This document shows, one piece after another, positions 52,163-61,296 of a DNA stretch of 64,000 bases; position 1 is the first letter of the stretch, and the number at the start of each line of letters is the position of its first letter. The translations under genes were made by a program, and so were the position numbers. Source of the stretch: Negadavirga shengliensis (lineage in GTDB: Bacteria > Bacteroidota > Bacteroidia > Cytophagales > Cyclobacteriaceae); the NCBI RefSeq assembly GCF_042652345.1, contig NZ_JBHSJJ010000007.1, positions 288,191-352,190 of the forward strand. Direction: 5' to 3'. The notes below the pieces were generated by a model. The model was not told where the DNA came from. It saw only the letters and a list, made by a program, of their open reading frames with translations, and made no database searches.

Positions 52163-53584
52163 ATGTTATTCAATTCGTTTTCATTTCTACTCTTTTTCCC
52201 CACCATTTGCGGTTTATATTTCTGCCTGCCTCATAAGTTCAGGTGGTTCCTCCTACTGGCAGGAAGTTATTTTTTTTATATGAACTGGGTGCCTGTGTAT
52301 GCATTGCTGCTTTTCCTGTCTACATTGGTCACGTATTTGATAGCTATGCTGATCGCCCACACCGAAAGCAGGGACCGCAAGAAGGGATACTTGGTTTTAA
52401 GTCTCGTGCTGAATTTTGGTATTTTGTTCTTTTTTAAATATTACAATTTTATCAATGGGGCCATATTCGAATTCCTTGGCTATTTTCATTTGCGTTGGGA
52501 AGTTCCAAATCTGTATGTTTTGCTTCCCGTGGGCATCTCATTTTATATTTTTCAGGCGGTGGGTTATTCCATAGACGTGTACAGGGGAGATGTCGCCCCT
52601 CAAAGGCACTTTGGCATTTATGCCCTTTTTGTATCCTTTTTTCCGCAGTTGGTGGCTGGCCCCATCGAAAGGGCTAAAAACCTTCTTCCCCAGTTTTATG
52701 AAAAACACCACTTCGTGCATGTGCGCGCGGTAAAGGGATTAAAACTCATGCTATGGGGATACTTCCTGAAGCTAGTGGTAGCAGACAGACTTGCTTTATA
52801 TGTGGACAGCGTATACAATAACCTGCCCCAGCATGACGGCAGTTCCGTTTTATTGGCTACCTTTTTTTTCAATTTCCAGATCTATGGGGATTTTGCCGGC
52901 TATTCATTTATTGCCATAGGTGCAGCTAAAATCATGGGGTTCGATTTGATGGACAATTTCCGTCGCCCTTATTTCTCCAAGTCCATTTCTGAATTCTGGA
53001 GCAGATGGCACATCTCCCTGTCCACCTGGTTCCGGGATTATCTTTATATTTCGCTGGGAGGCAACCGGGTGACCTTTGGCCGATGGCAATTCAATTTGCT
53101 GGTCACTTTTCTGGTGAGCGGTATATGGCACGGCGCCAATTGGACATTTATATTTTGGGGAACCCTTCATGGGCTGTTTCTCATTTTCGGCAATATCAGA
53201 AGAAAATTTTCTCCCGGTATTTTCCCGCAAATGATGTCTAATAAACACCCTTTTTTGCTGATTGCGGCCAATTTTATTCTGGTAACCATTACGTGGATCT
53301 TCTTCAGGGCCAATTCACTGACAGACGCCCTGCTGATATTCGACAAAATATTCTCCATGCAGGGGAATGTTTTTATGGGAGGTTCGCTTTCTTATATGGT
53401 ATATGCTTTTTCGGGCATCATGCTGCTGGTCTTTATTGAATATACCCGGGAGTTTCATTCTCAAATTAACCTGTTTGAGCACCCCTCCGAGGTGGTCAGG
53501 TATTCCTCCTATACTTTTCTGGTGATCCTGATCTTAAGCATAGGGGTGTTTGACGGAGGGCAGTTCATTTACTTTCAATTCTGA
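52163..53584 (+). CDS. MBOAT-family O-acyltransferase (AlgI-like)
   Basis: A 473-residue membrane-bound O-acyltransferase with about 10-11 TM helices that moves an acyl (usually acetyl) group across the inner membrane. The ATG at 52163 gives the standard AlgI start MLFNSFSFLLFFPTI; the frame is open to 52118 but that overlaps copy 5. Diagnostic motifs are FPQLVAGPIERAKNLLPQF, RPYFSKSISEFWSRWHISLS, FRDYLYISLGGNR and the catalytic-His segment VSGIWHGANWTFIFWG. It overlaps no gene after start correction and is followed by an SGNH-like partner gene. Confidence 0.92.
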   Translation: MLFNSFSFLLFFPTICGLYFCLPHKFRWFLLLAGSYFFYMNWVPVYALLLFLSTLVTYLIAMLIAHTESRDRKKGYLVLSLVLNFGILFFFKYYNFINGAIFEFLGYFHLRWEVPNLYVLLPVGISFYIFQAVGYSIDVYRGDVAPQRHFGIYALFVSFFPQLVAGPIERAKNLLPQFYEKHHFVHVRAVKGLKLMLWGYFLKLVVADRLALYVDSVYNNLPQHDGSSVLLATFFFNFQIYGDFAGYSFIAIGAAKIMGFDLMDNFRRPYFSKSISEFWSRWHISLSTWFRDYLYISLGGNRVTFGRWQFNLLVTFLVSGIWHGANWTFIFWGTLHGLFLIFGNIRRKFSPGIFPQMMSNKHPFLLIAANFILVTITWIFFRANSLTDALLIFDKIFSMQGNVFMGGSLSYMVYAFSGIMLLVFIEYTREFHSQINLFEHPSEVVRYSSYTFLVILILSIGVFDGGQFIYFQF

Positions 53585-53588
53585 ATCA

Positions 53589-54536
53589 ATGCAAAGGGAT
53601 TTTCTGATTTTCTGTAAAAAATCAGCGTTATTTCTTCTCATCATCGCTGTACTCGATTTCTCATTGGGTAACCTGCTGGAGTATCTTTATTTCAAATCAG
53701 GGCGGAAGTCATCTGAGTTTCATCTCACCTATTCTTTGGAACAGGCAGATCAGGAAGTGCTTGTTTTCGGCTCTTCAAGAGCCCAGCATCATTACATCCC
53801 TAATTTTTTCACCAGTTCCAACAGAACTTTTTACAATACCGGAGAAGATGGCCAGGGAATTTTCTATGCCTATATCATTTTGAAGAATGTGCTTGAACGG
53901 AGCCACAAAACGAAAACGATAATCCTTGACCTTCAACCCAATGAATTCAATAATGACGATGGTGCCTATGACAGGCTTGCAGAACTGCTCCCCTATTACC
54001 ACCGGAACAAATTTGTCAGGAAGTTATTGAATGAGATTGACCCTTATGAGAGCGTCAAAACCCTCTCCTATCTGTATAGATACAATTCGAAACTACTTTC
54101 CATTTTAGAAGACACCTTTATACCCAGTCCCGCTCCCATACAAAACGGGTTTGAACCCATTGAAGTGTCGCTGGACAAAACGCTGGAACTGACCGATTAT
54201 GATCATCAGGACATATTGGACTTCAAGGAAATTGAGACTTTCAAGAGGTTTTTAAAAGAGGCAAAAAAAAACCATCACAAAGTGTATGTTTTGGTTTCGC
54301 CCGTCTTTAGGGACTATTCCCATGGCACCCCTGAAACCATACAAATTGCCCAAAAAATATGCAGAGATAATGATGTCCCTTTCTACACCTATCACCGGGA
54401 CACCTCATTTTTAAGGCAACCGGACTTGTTCAGCGATCCTTCTCATTTAAATGAGAAAGGTGCTGAAATGTATTCTAAAAAAGTCGCCGCTTTAATTATG
54501 GAAAACACAAACACCAATACGCATAAAAACAATTGA
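53589..54536 (+). CDS. SGNH-like acyltransferase partner (AlgJ/AlgX/DltD-type role)
   Basis: A 315-residue protein with an N-terminal TM helix (FLLIIAVLDFSLGNLLEYL, about 14-32) and a periplasmic SGNH-type domain: the nucleophile motif VFGSSRAQHHYIP (Ser near 62), IILDLQPNEFN, and the catalytic DPSHLNEKG near the C-terminus. The ATG at 53589 lies 4 bases after the MBOAT stop; the longer frame overlaps it. MBOAT plus SGNH pairs complete O-acetylation of polysaccharides in the periplasm. Strong context support. Confidence 0.8.
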   Translation: MQRDFLIFCKKSALFLLIIAVLDFSLGNLLEYLYFKSGRKSSEFHLTYSLEQADQEVLVFGSSRAQHHYIPNFFTSSNRTFYNTGEDGQGIFYAYIILKNVLERSHKTKTIILDLQPNEFNNDDGAYDRLAELLPYYHRNKFVRKLLNEIDPYESVKTLSYLYRYNSKLLSILEDTFIPSPAPIQNGFEPIEVSLDKTLELTDYDHQDILDFKEIETFKRFLKEAKKNHHKVYVLVSPVFRDYSHGTPETIQIAQKICRDNDVPFYTYHRDTSFLRQPDLFSDPSHLNEKGAEMYSKKVAALIMENTNTNTHKNN

Positions 54537-54575
54537 ATTCAAAAAAATTTTATAGGTATTTTATTTTAAAGATAT

Positions 54576-56459
54576 ATGTGTGGCATAGCAGGAATTGTCC
54601 GATTTGATGGTAATGCTCCCGATGAAGGGAAACTGAGGTCAATGATGCACCAGATCAAACACCGCGGTCCCGATGACGAAGGGGTTTTTACCGAAAATGA
54701 AGTCGGCTTGGGATTTGTACGGTTGAGCATTATTGACTTGAGTGCCGATGGACACCAGCCCATGGTTTCATCAGATGGCCGCTATGTGGTAGTATTTAAC
54801 GGGGAGATTTTCAACTATGTGGAACTACGGGAGGAATTGCAGGCGGAAGGCGTTTCATTTAAAACCAGAACCGATACGGAAGTCCTGTTGAATGCCTTTA
54901 TTCGCTGGGGAGAGGATTGTTTAGAGCATTTCAACGGCATGTGGGCATTTGTGATATACGACCGTGAAAAAAAATCCCTGTTTGCTTCCCGGGATCGCTT
55001 TGGCATCAAACCATTCTATTATGTGATCAACGAGAACTTCTTTGCTTTCTGTTCGGAAATCCCCCCCTTAAACGGCCTTTTAGAACACGCACCCCGCCCA
55101 AACTACCAAAGCATCTTTGATTATCTGGCTTTTAACAGGACCGACCAGACAGAGGAAACCTTCTTTTCTGACATAAAAAAACTTCAGCATGGATGCAAAT
55201 TACAGGTCAAAGATGAAAAAATGACTATATCCCGGTGGTATGATCTGAAGGAAAGGGTAGCCGCTGCTGAAGGTTTCAAACATCCCCAGGAATTCAAATT
55301 GCTTTTTCAATCGTCAATTGCGCTGCGACTCAGGAGCGACGTGCCGGTAGGGGTGTGTTTAAGCGGGGGATTGGACTCATCTAGTATTGTAGCCATCCTG
55401 CTTGATAATTTTGACAAAAAAGACCTTCAAACTTTCTCTGCAGTATATGGTAAGGGGGAGTTTGGCGATGAAAAAGAATTCATTGATGAGTTCCATCCTG
55501 TTTTAAGACACATGCATTATACCTCTCCAAATGGAGAAACACTGCTGCATGACCTCAAAGAGTTTGTCAAAGCCCATGGCGAACCCATCCCGTCCACTTC
55601 CCCTTATGCCCAATATAAAGTAATGGAACTGGCAAAAAACAACGTAGTGGTTACGCTGGACGGGCAGGGGGCCGACGAAGCACTGGCAGGCTACCATTAT
55701 TTTTTTGGTTTTTTCTTTAAAGATCTGTGGCGTCAGGCCAAAATCGGTAATTTGGCAAACGAGATCTACCATTATTTAAAGCGGCATAAAAGCCTGTATG
55801 GCATTAAATCCTTTTTGTTTTTTTTGCTCCCGGAAAAATTACGGACCCGGATGCGTGTGGATGAAAAAGGGTACATGTATAAGGATTTTGTTGAAAAATA
55901 CAGCAGCACCAATAATATCGCAGGCAACCTGTACGGTTCAAATTCTTTAAAAAATGCCCTGCTGGATCATTTTGAAAACAAGCTCGAACATCTGTTAAAA
56001 TGGGAAGACCTGAACTCCATGCATTACTCCCTGGAAGCCAGGGTTCCTTTTTTGGACTACCGCCTGGTGGAAAAAACCCTCGCCAGTGCAAATGACTGGG
56101 CGATAAGGGAAGGAATCACCAAATTCATTCTAAGGGAAGCCATGGCAGGCATACTTCCGGAAAAGATCAGGATGAGAAATGACAAAATGGGCTTTGGAAC
56201 ACCACAGGATGAATGGTTCAGAGAGCCCAAATGGCAACAACTTGTCAAAGAGATTCTAACCAGCGCTTCCTTCAGGAACAGAAACATCATAGATCCTCAA
56301 ATAGCAATTAATAAATACGAAGAGCACCTGTCCGGAAAAATAAACATCGCCAAAGAAATATGGAAGTGGGTGCATTTAGAACTTTGGTTCAGGATTTTTA
56401 TAGATAAAAACCAGATTTCCATACCAAAAAACAAGAACCTAACAACTTCCCGAAAATAA
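54576..56459 (+). CDS. asnB: AsnB-type glutamine-dependent amidotransferase
   Basis: A 627-residue class II amidotransferase. Cys2 follows the initiator (MCGIAGIVRF), the glutaminase domain continues with KHRGPDDEGVF and FNGEIFNYVELRE, and the synthetase domain has the PP-loop CLSGGLDSSS near 262-271 and ARVPFLDYRLVE. It converts a carboxylate to an amide using glutamine and ATP. Its place in the polysaccharide operon suggests amidation of a uronic-acid or amino-acid substituent rather than free asparagine synthesis, but the two cannot be told apart by sequence here. It is convergent with the minus-strand operon. Confidence 0.88.
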   Translation: MCGIAGIVRFDGNAPDEGKLRSMMHQIKHRGPDDEGVFTENEVGLGFVRLSIIDLSADGHQPMVSSDGRYVVVFNGEIFNYVELREELQAEGVSFKTRTDTEVLLNAFIRWGEDCLEHFNGMWAFVIYDREKKSLFASRDRFGIKPFYYVINENFFAFCSEIPPLNGLLEHAPRPNYQSIFDYLAFNRTDQTEETFFSDIKKLQHGCKLQVKDEKMTISRWYDLKERVAAAEGFKHPQEFKLLFQSSIALRLRSDVPVGVCLSGGLDSSSIVAILLDNFDKKDLQTFSAVYGKGEFGDEKEFIDEFHPVLRHMHYTSPNGETLLHDLKEFVKAHGEPIPSTSPYAQYKVMELAKNNVVVTLDGQGADEALAGYHYFFGFFFKDLWRQAKIGNLANEIYHYLKRHKSLYGIKSFLFFLLPEKLRTRMRVDEKGYMYKDFVEKYSSTNNIAGNLYGSNSLKNALLDHFENKLEHLLKWEDLNSMHYSLEARVPFLDYRLVEKTLASANDWAIREGITKFILREAMAGILPEKIRMRNDKMGFGTPQDEWFREPKWQQLVKEILTSASFRNRNIIDPQIAINKYEEHLSGKINIAKEIWKWVHLELWFRIFIDKNQISIPKNKNLTTSRK

Positions 56460-56523
56460 CCACCACAAAGAGGGTGAAATTGGACATTCCTCCCTTTAAA
56501 AACACCCAGCAAAACAACTGTTT

Positions 56524-57588
56524 TCAACTGACCTTTGAATATTTTAAGGCGCCTTTTAAAAACTTAAACGCACTTATCGGGTTTAAATCCCTGATGATGG
56601 AAACTTTGATACAACCGTCCTGGCAGCCAATATACAAATAACCCCACATAATCTTATATACTCCAGGTTCCAAAACTTTCTCATTACTTACACCTCTGCA
56701 ACCGAGAACCGGCACCTTTGTACCTGAAAAAATGGCATAACAATTTGCAGCCGGGTCGTGATAATGGTATAAGACTACTTTATTATAGATATCCATCGCT
56801 TTTTCATTGTGAAAATCAATCTTTTTATAATCCTGATACCTGGCTGTTTTGGAAGCCAGTTCGTGCCTTTGCGGCATGCCTTCGATTTTTTCTTCCACAT
56901 AGGACCGGATAAGCTCAATCAGTGTAGCCTGAACAATGTCCTTCACTTTTTTTTCCAGCGTAATGGCATCATCCAATGGCGTAATTTTAAACACAATCTG
57001 CGCCAATATATCTCCTCCATCTACGGTATCATCCAGCTTCATATAAGTCACCGCCGCCTCGCTGTCCTGATTCTTTAATGCCCACAGAGTAGGCAACGCA
57101 CCCCGGTATTTAGGTAATTTAGACGGATGGATGTTTATACAGCCATACTTTGTCATCGTCAGTATTTCCTTTCTTAAAAGCTTCCACATATTGATTATCA
57201 TAATTTCAATTTTTTCTTCGTGTACAAAGCGCTGAAGTTCTTTCAAATTCTTCGTATCCAGCATCGGGATATCCCTTTTGATCAAAAACATCAAATACCC
57301 TTTATACTTCTTAGCAGGGCCTGAACACCCTGGCCCTAACAGAAATAACAGGGTATTGACCAATTGTTTAAGAAATTTCGGATACGGGGATGAATGGACG
57401 CCAAATGCCCATTTGAAAACATAATTAAAAGGATTGTATGTCCTGAACTTCGATAAATCTGTCATTTTGCCTACAGCTTTCAAAGCTATGTGTTCACTTT
57501 CACCCAGTAAAAACAAGGTACTGATTTCCTGTCCCAAGTACAATGTTGAAATTTGATTAACGGGGCTCATTCCTTCGGACATTGGCAT
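56524..57588 (-). CDS. Formyltransferase-like protein (Fmt/N-formyltransferase fold)
   Basis: A 354-residue protein containing the formyltransferase core: the catalytic Asn-His in INIHPSKLPKYRGALPT (about 153-169), the Asp in DDTVDGGDILAQI, and a C-terminal OB-like region. In tRNA formyltransferases and sugar N-formyltransferases these residues bind N10-formyl-THF and transfer its formyl group. The N-terminal about 110 residues are atypical, and the true start could be a few codons later than 57588. In a polysaccharide cluster, N-formylation of an amino sugar is the likely role. It is last of a tightly packed minus-strand operon. Confidence 0.78.
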   Translation of the reverse strand: MPMSEGMSPVNQISTLYLGQEISTLFLLGESEHIALKAVGKMTDLSKFRTYNPFNYVFKWAFGVHSSPYPKFLKQLVNTLLFLLGPGCSGPAKKYKGYLMFLIKRDIPMLDTKNLKELQRFVHEEKIEIMIINMWKLLRKEILTMTKYGCINIHPSKLPKYRGALPTLWALKNQDSEAAVTYMKLDDTVDGGDILAQIVFKITPLDDAITLEKKVKDIVQATLIELIRSYVEEKIEGMPQRHELASKTARYQDYKKIDFHNEKAMDIYNKVVLYHYHDPAANCYAIFSGTKVPVLGCRGVSNEKVLEPGVYKIMWGYLYIGCQDGCIKVSIIRDLNPISAFKFLKGALKYSKVS

Positions 57589-57608
57589 CGATTAAATTAT
57601 TTATATGT

Positions 57609-58646
57609 TTAATTGTCGCCGGAGGAAAAAACGGTTTTGAATATACGATGATCAAATGTCCAACTGCTGACTTTGGTGTGATCATTTATGACCAACTCAG
57701 CTTCTATGACATCACCCTCCTCCACGCCGGTAGGTTCTGTTCTAAAAATCTGGGAATGCCAGTGGGTAGGTTCCAGAAACGGATTTGTACTGATGCATAG
57801 TTCCTCATCAAATTGAATATTGAAGTACAGACAGAACCCATCCATAGTCCCTGCCATATTCACCCTTTTTGTAAAATGCATTTTTTTCGGAAAATTGGCC
57901 GGGTCCGTCTTCATTAGATCAAAAGACAGGATGGGCTCGGGCTCACAGTGGAAGAGGCCCTGATCTCCAGGCATCAGCCTGCAATGGCTTTTTGCCTTGC
58001 CGATCTTGTTTTCGCTGCCTAAGAGCCATCTTTTAGCCCCGTGAAAGTCAACACCATGAAGCTGTTGCTCCCAGATATACGGTGTTCTGTGACCTTTTTT
58101 TAGTGAGATCGGTTCAAAAAACAATTCGAAACGGCTTGGAAGAATTTTTCCCCCGGGTTTAAGTAGACGGTCTCTCAGATCGCAAAGATTTCTCACCATA
58201 TCCTCATCCAGTAAAAAATCCCCTATCTGCTCATGAATGATCACATCGATTTTTTCCTCAGGATCAAAATCCCTGCTATGGGATTTCACAAAAGATATAT
58301 CGGTGAAGTTATTTTTCTTCGCCAAAAATCTCGCCAATTCGATGATATTGCCGTGATCAACGGCATATACCATTTTAGGAGATTTTTTTAAAGCAAAAAA
58401 AGACAATACCCCTGTGCCTGAACCCAAATCGACTACGGTATCACCCGGCTTCACGTTTTTCTGAATGGCATCATGGTAAGTATTCACTCTGATATTGTCT
58501 GCCAACATCCTTTCGTGCTGGTCAACACTCGCAAAAATATTCTCATTTCGGTTTTTGTAAAGAATGGATCTAATCTTTGGATTGTTCTTTACCTTTTTTC
58601 CTATCCTGACAATTTGCTCCAAAATAAAATCAGTAACCTTTCCCAT
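57609..58646 (-). CDS. PRMT-like SAM-dependent methyltransferase
   Basis: A 345-residue class I methyltransferase whose motifs follow protein arginine methyltransferases: QHERMLADNIRVNTYHDAI (parallel to the H-x-x-M-L-x-D helix), motif I VVDLGSGTGVLSFFA, the adenosine-binding YAVDH, and VIIHEQIGDFLLDEDM, which parallels the PRMT double-E loop, with only one Glu kept in the usual first position. A C-terminal beta-barrel-like region follows. Bacterial PRMT-like enzymes are uncommon; here it is between deacetylase and formyltransferase genes, so it may methylate a sugar or small substituent instead of protein. Substrate unknown. Confidence 0.78.
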   Translation of the reverse strand: MGKVTDFILEQIVRIGKKVKNNPKIRSILYKNRNENIFASVDQHERMLADNIRVNTYHDAIQKNVKPGDTVVDLGSGTGVLSFFALKKSPKMVYAVDHGNIIELARFLAKKNNFTDISFVKSHSRDFDPEEKIDVIIHEQIGDFLLDEDMVRNLCDLRDRLLKPGGKILPSRFELFFEPISLKKGHRTPYIWEQQLHGVDFHGAKRWLLGSENKIGKAKSHCRLMPGDQGLFHCEPEPILSFDLMKTDPANFPKKMHFTKRVNMAGTMDGFCLYFNIQFDEELCISTNPFLEPTHWHSQIFRTEPTGVEEGDVIEAELVINDHTKVSSWTFDHRIFKTVFSSGDN

Positions 58647-58675
58647 TTATAAATATTTGTTGATAGTACATTTTT

Positions 58676-59581
58676 TTATGAAAGCCCAACCTTCTGAACA
58701 AAAAACTTCCAAACGCCTGACATCCTACACACATTCTCAGAGAACGACCCCCCTTCCAAAAAGCCAAACCTGGGTAATTCATACCGATCTGCCAATTCTT
58801 CCTTAGTCAGATAAACCGGCCGGGTTGAAAAAGCATACCTGTAGCCTAACGTTTTTAAGACCTCAATTTCCCTCTCCCTGTAGTCTCCATTGGGATAAGC
58901 GAATGATTCAACTTTCCGTCCGGTCCAGTGTTCCAGTTTAAATTTGGACATGTATAACTCTTCCATCACCGATTTTTCAGTGCAGTTAACAAGTATGGGA
59001 TGAGTATGGGTATGTCCGCCAATCGTCACCTGACCTGTTTTTGAAATCCGTTGAACTTGCTCCACCGTCAAAGCCTCTCGTTCCAACTTAACCCTTTTTT
59101 GTATTCTCCGTATGTACTTTAATCGTTCCTCGTTGGGTATGATTTTTAAAACTTCCCGGGACACGCTCGGATGTCCGGCATGTTTGGCCTGTGATGCATA
59201 TGACCACCAGTAGGCACCCTGCTCCACAGGTTCCGTGGACACGAATATGGTCACCGGTACACCGTATTTGATGGCAGTATCCACAATACTTTTTTCATTG
59301 GATTGCCAGCCGTCATCCACTGTAATCAGTACAGCGCCTTTGGGAAATGGTCTTTTTCCTTCAATAATTTCTCCCAGATCATCTATGCTCAAAAAGTGAA
59401 ATTTATGCTTTAAAAACCATTGAATGCAACTTTCAAATTCCCTTTTGGTGGGCTTATGAAAGTAGAACGAAATGATATATTCTCCTTGATGGGCCTTCTC
59501 CAATGCTTTTCTCACATATCCTAATCTAATCAACACCCACGCGCAGGCCCATGCCATCATGTTTCGGGCAGTAAACTTCAT
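58676..59581 (-). CDS. Polysaccharide deacetylase (CE4/NodB family)
   Basis: A 301-residue CE4 protein. Motif 1 ITVDDGWQSNEKSIV gives the catalytic/metal Asp pair, motif 2 IGGHTHTHPILVNC provides the H-x-x-x-H-P ligands, and FAYPNGDYREREIEVLKTL is motif-3-like. A hydrophobic N-terminal segment (ACAWVLIRLGYV, about 12-23) could anchor it. Same operon as the PRMT-like gene (29-base gap) and the lyase-like gene upstream. It likely deacetylates an N-acetylated sugar of the locus 2 glycan. Confidence 0.9.
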   Translation of the reverse strand: MKFTARNMMAWACAWVLIRLGYVRKALEKAHQGEYIISFYFHKPTKREFESCIQWFLKHKFHFLSIDDLGEIIEGKRPFPKGAVLITVDDGWQSNEKSIVDTAIKYGVPVTIFVSTEPVEQGAYWWSYASQAKHAGHPSVSREVLKIIPNEERLKYIRRIQKRVKLEREALTVEQVQRISKTGQVTIGGHTHTHPILVNCTEKSVMEELYMSKFKLEHWTGRKVESFAYPNGDYREREIEVLKTLGYRYAFSTRPVYLTKEELADRYELPRFGFLEGGSFSENVCRMSGVWKFFVQKVGLS

Positions 59582-59614
59582 TTTTAAATGTTAACTCGTG
59601 AATCTATAGCTTTG

Positions 59615-60868
59615 TCAATTATCTGAAATCGAAAAATTAATAGTATATGTGGCCCCTTTCATACCCCTGCCCTTTGCTTCAGAATAAGGAGTAACCTTCA
59701 GCGAGTAATCTCCGGCAGGCAGCCCGCTTCCATAGTAATAGTTACCATTGCCATCATCACCGAACAATGCGAATGGAGGATAACTATCAATATAAGTCAA
59801 GGTGTTTTCCCCCGACAGATCAAACTTTACACTACCCACCAGGCTATCATTTTCCACCTCAGCCCTGATATTGACTTTATGGGTACCTATTGCCCTTAAA
59901 TTCAAATTAATTCCCTCCTCGACACTATGTATATCTTTTTCTGTTTGCGCATTTACAAACACTAAATCCACAACCGAATTGGTAAATGTTTCACTATTTG
60001 AATCTACATCTACGCCCTTTCCTATTTCATTTCCCCGTTTTGGCAAAGTTGAATGGTCTTTCCCGGTTTTTTCTATCCTCAGGGATCCATTATCCCAGAC
60101 CTGGATATTGTCAAAATATAATACCCTTTCAGAGACTGATGTTTTTTGGCTGGCCCAAGTACTTTTGTAAATACCGATTTTCCATTTTGGTAATGGTTTA
60201 TCATTCATATTCTTTCCTCTGAGCTGTAAAGTTCTTCGCCCATCTATCCAAACTTCAGTTAATCCTTCGCTGGAATAATCATGAACCATGTGAATCTTAA
60301 AATTAGTCCATTGGTTTTTCCGGACAGTGGCTAAATCATAACTCTTTACTTCGCCATCGATAAAGGTCCTCAACAAAAATTTGCCGTTTTTAATAAGAAG
60401 GGCAACTGGCGCCTCACCATCCTGATGCCACTGATTGATTAAATCTTTGTTGCCTTCATGGATAAACTCTGTAGGAACAAAAAGGTCAAAAACATAATAA
60501 GTGTCTTTACCAATATGCCCCTCTTCTCCCTTGACAATAGTCACTTCTGCCCGCTTGCTTCCTTTAACCATTGGATCATCATCCCGCAATTCAAACCTGG
60601 CCGCTTTCTCCTTACTGAACTTGGGTTTAGCAGTTATCGTCAACCCATAAGGGGTTCCTACTTCAACGGATGCGATGGTCTCCAAAGCATCCTCGGCATC
60701 AAAAGTCTGCTCATAAATTATATGGGAGGCGTTAACCATCGGTCCTTTATCCTTCTTCTTGACGGACAACTCTTCCTCATGCTTTTGAAGGAATATCTTC
60801 CAAACAAAAGCCAGGGAAACCAATGCCAGTATAATTGCAACTATTGTTTTCAATTGACGCTTGCCCAC
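59615..60868 (-). CDS. Membrane-anchored polysaccharide-lyase-like protein
   Basis: A 417-residue protein with an N-terminal signal-anchor (TIVAIILALVSLAFVWKIF, about 8-26), then a beta-jelly-roll lyase-like domain (about 45-275): KAARFELRDDDPMVKGSKRA and EVTIVKGE, INQWHQDGEAPVALLI, WKIGIYKSTWA and VLYFDNIQVW. These fit the heparin-lyase-I/PL20-like family (Pfam Polysacc_lyase). Residues about 300-417 are a beta domain seen on many secreted bacterial proteins (VDLVFVNAQTEKDI, SVKFDLSGENTLTY, PPFALFGDDGNGNYY). It probably trims the exopolysaccharide at the cell surface. A paralog is next to it. Confidence 0.75.
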   Translation of the reverse strand: MGKRQLKTIVAIILALVSLAFVWKIFLQKHEEELSVKKKDKGPMVNASHIIYEQTFDAEDALETIASVEVGTPYGLTITAKPKFSKEKAARFELRDDDPMVKGSKRAEVTIVKGEEGHIGKDTYYVFDLFVPTEFIHEGNKDLINQWHQDGEAPVALLIKNGKFLLRTFIDGEVKSYDLATVRKNQWTNFKIHMVHDYSSEGLTEVWIDGRRTLQLRGKNMNDKPLPKWKIGIYKSTWASQKTSVSERVLYFDNIQVWDNGSLRIEKTGKDHSTLPKRGNEIGKGVDVDSNSETFTNSVVDLVFVNAQTEKDIHSVEEGINLNLRAIGTHKVNIRAEVENDSLVGSVKFDLSGENTLTYIDSYPPFALFGDDGNGNYYYGSGLPAGDYSLKVTPYSEAKGRGMKGATYTINFSISDN

Positions 60869-61296
60869 TTTTAGTAATAAATAAAGAACATTATTTATAT
60901 TTCAAAAAACTAAATAACGTATTTAAATATACATTATAGTTTTTTGATATGCAACACGCCAACTTAAAAAACGATAAAAACTATCTAATTATATCCTCTG
61001 AAATTCAATCCATTTTCAATCAATATTATACCTGAATATCATTTACCAAAACAGGCTAATTCAATGATACAAATATTGTTTATTTTATTACTAAAAAAAT
61101 AATTTAAAATACTTCCCGCTACTATTTTCAACTAATTTAATCTGATATATTTGTTTTCTTTTTAAGATATACTAGCCGTTCATTTATATCAATCAAAAAG
61201 TCATGAACATCCATCCACATGCCTAATAAAAATACAGGGAAACCAACTATAGTTTCCCTGTCAAGATATTCATTTATTGAAAACGAGAAGCCGGAA
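60869..61296. other. AT-rich spacer between the lyase-like genes
   Basis: Very A+T-rich, with no credible gene except a possible alternative C-terminal frame of the upstream lyase-like gene (reading to a stop at 61137 on the minus strand). The promoter of the four-gene minus-strand operon is expected here, but no full consensus was found. Confidence 0.35.
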
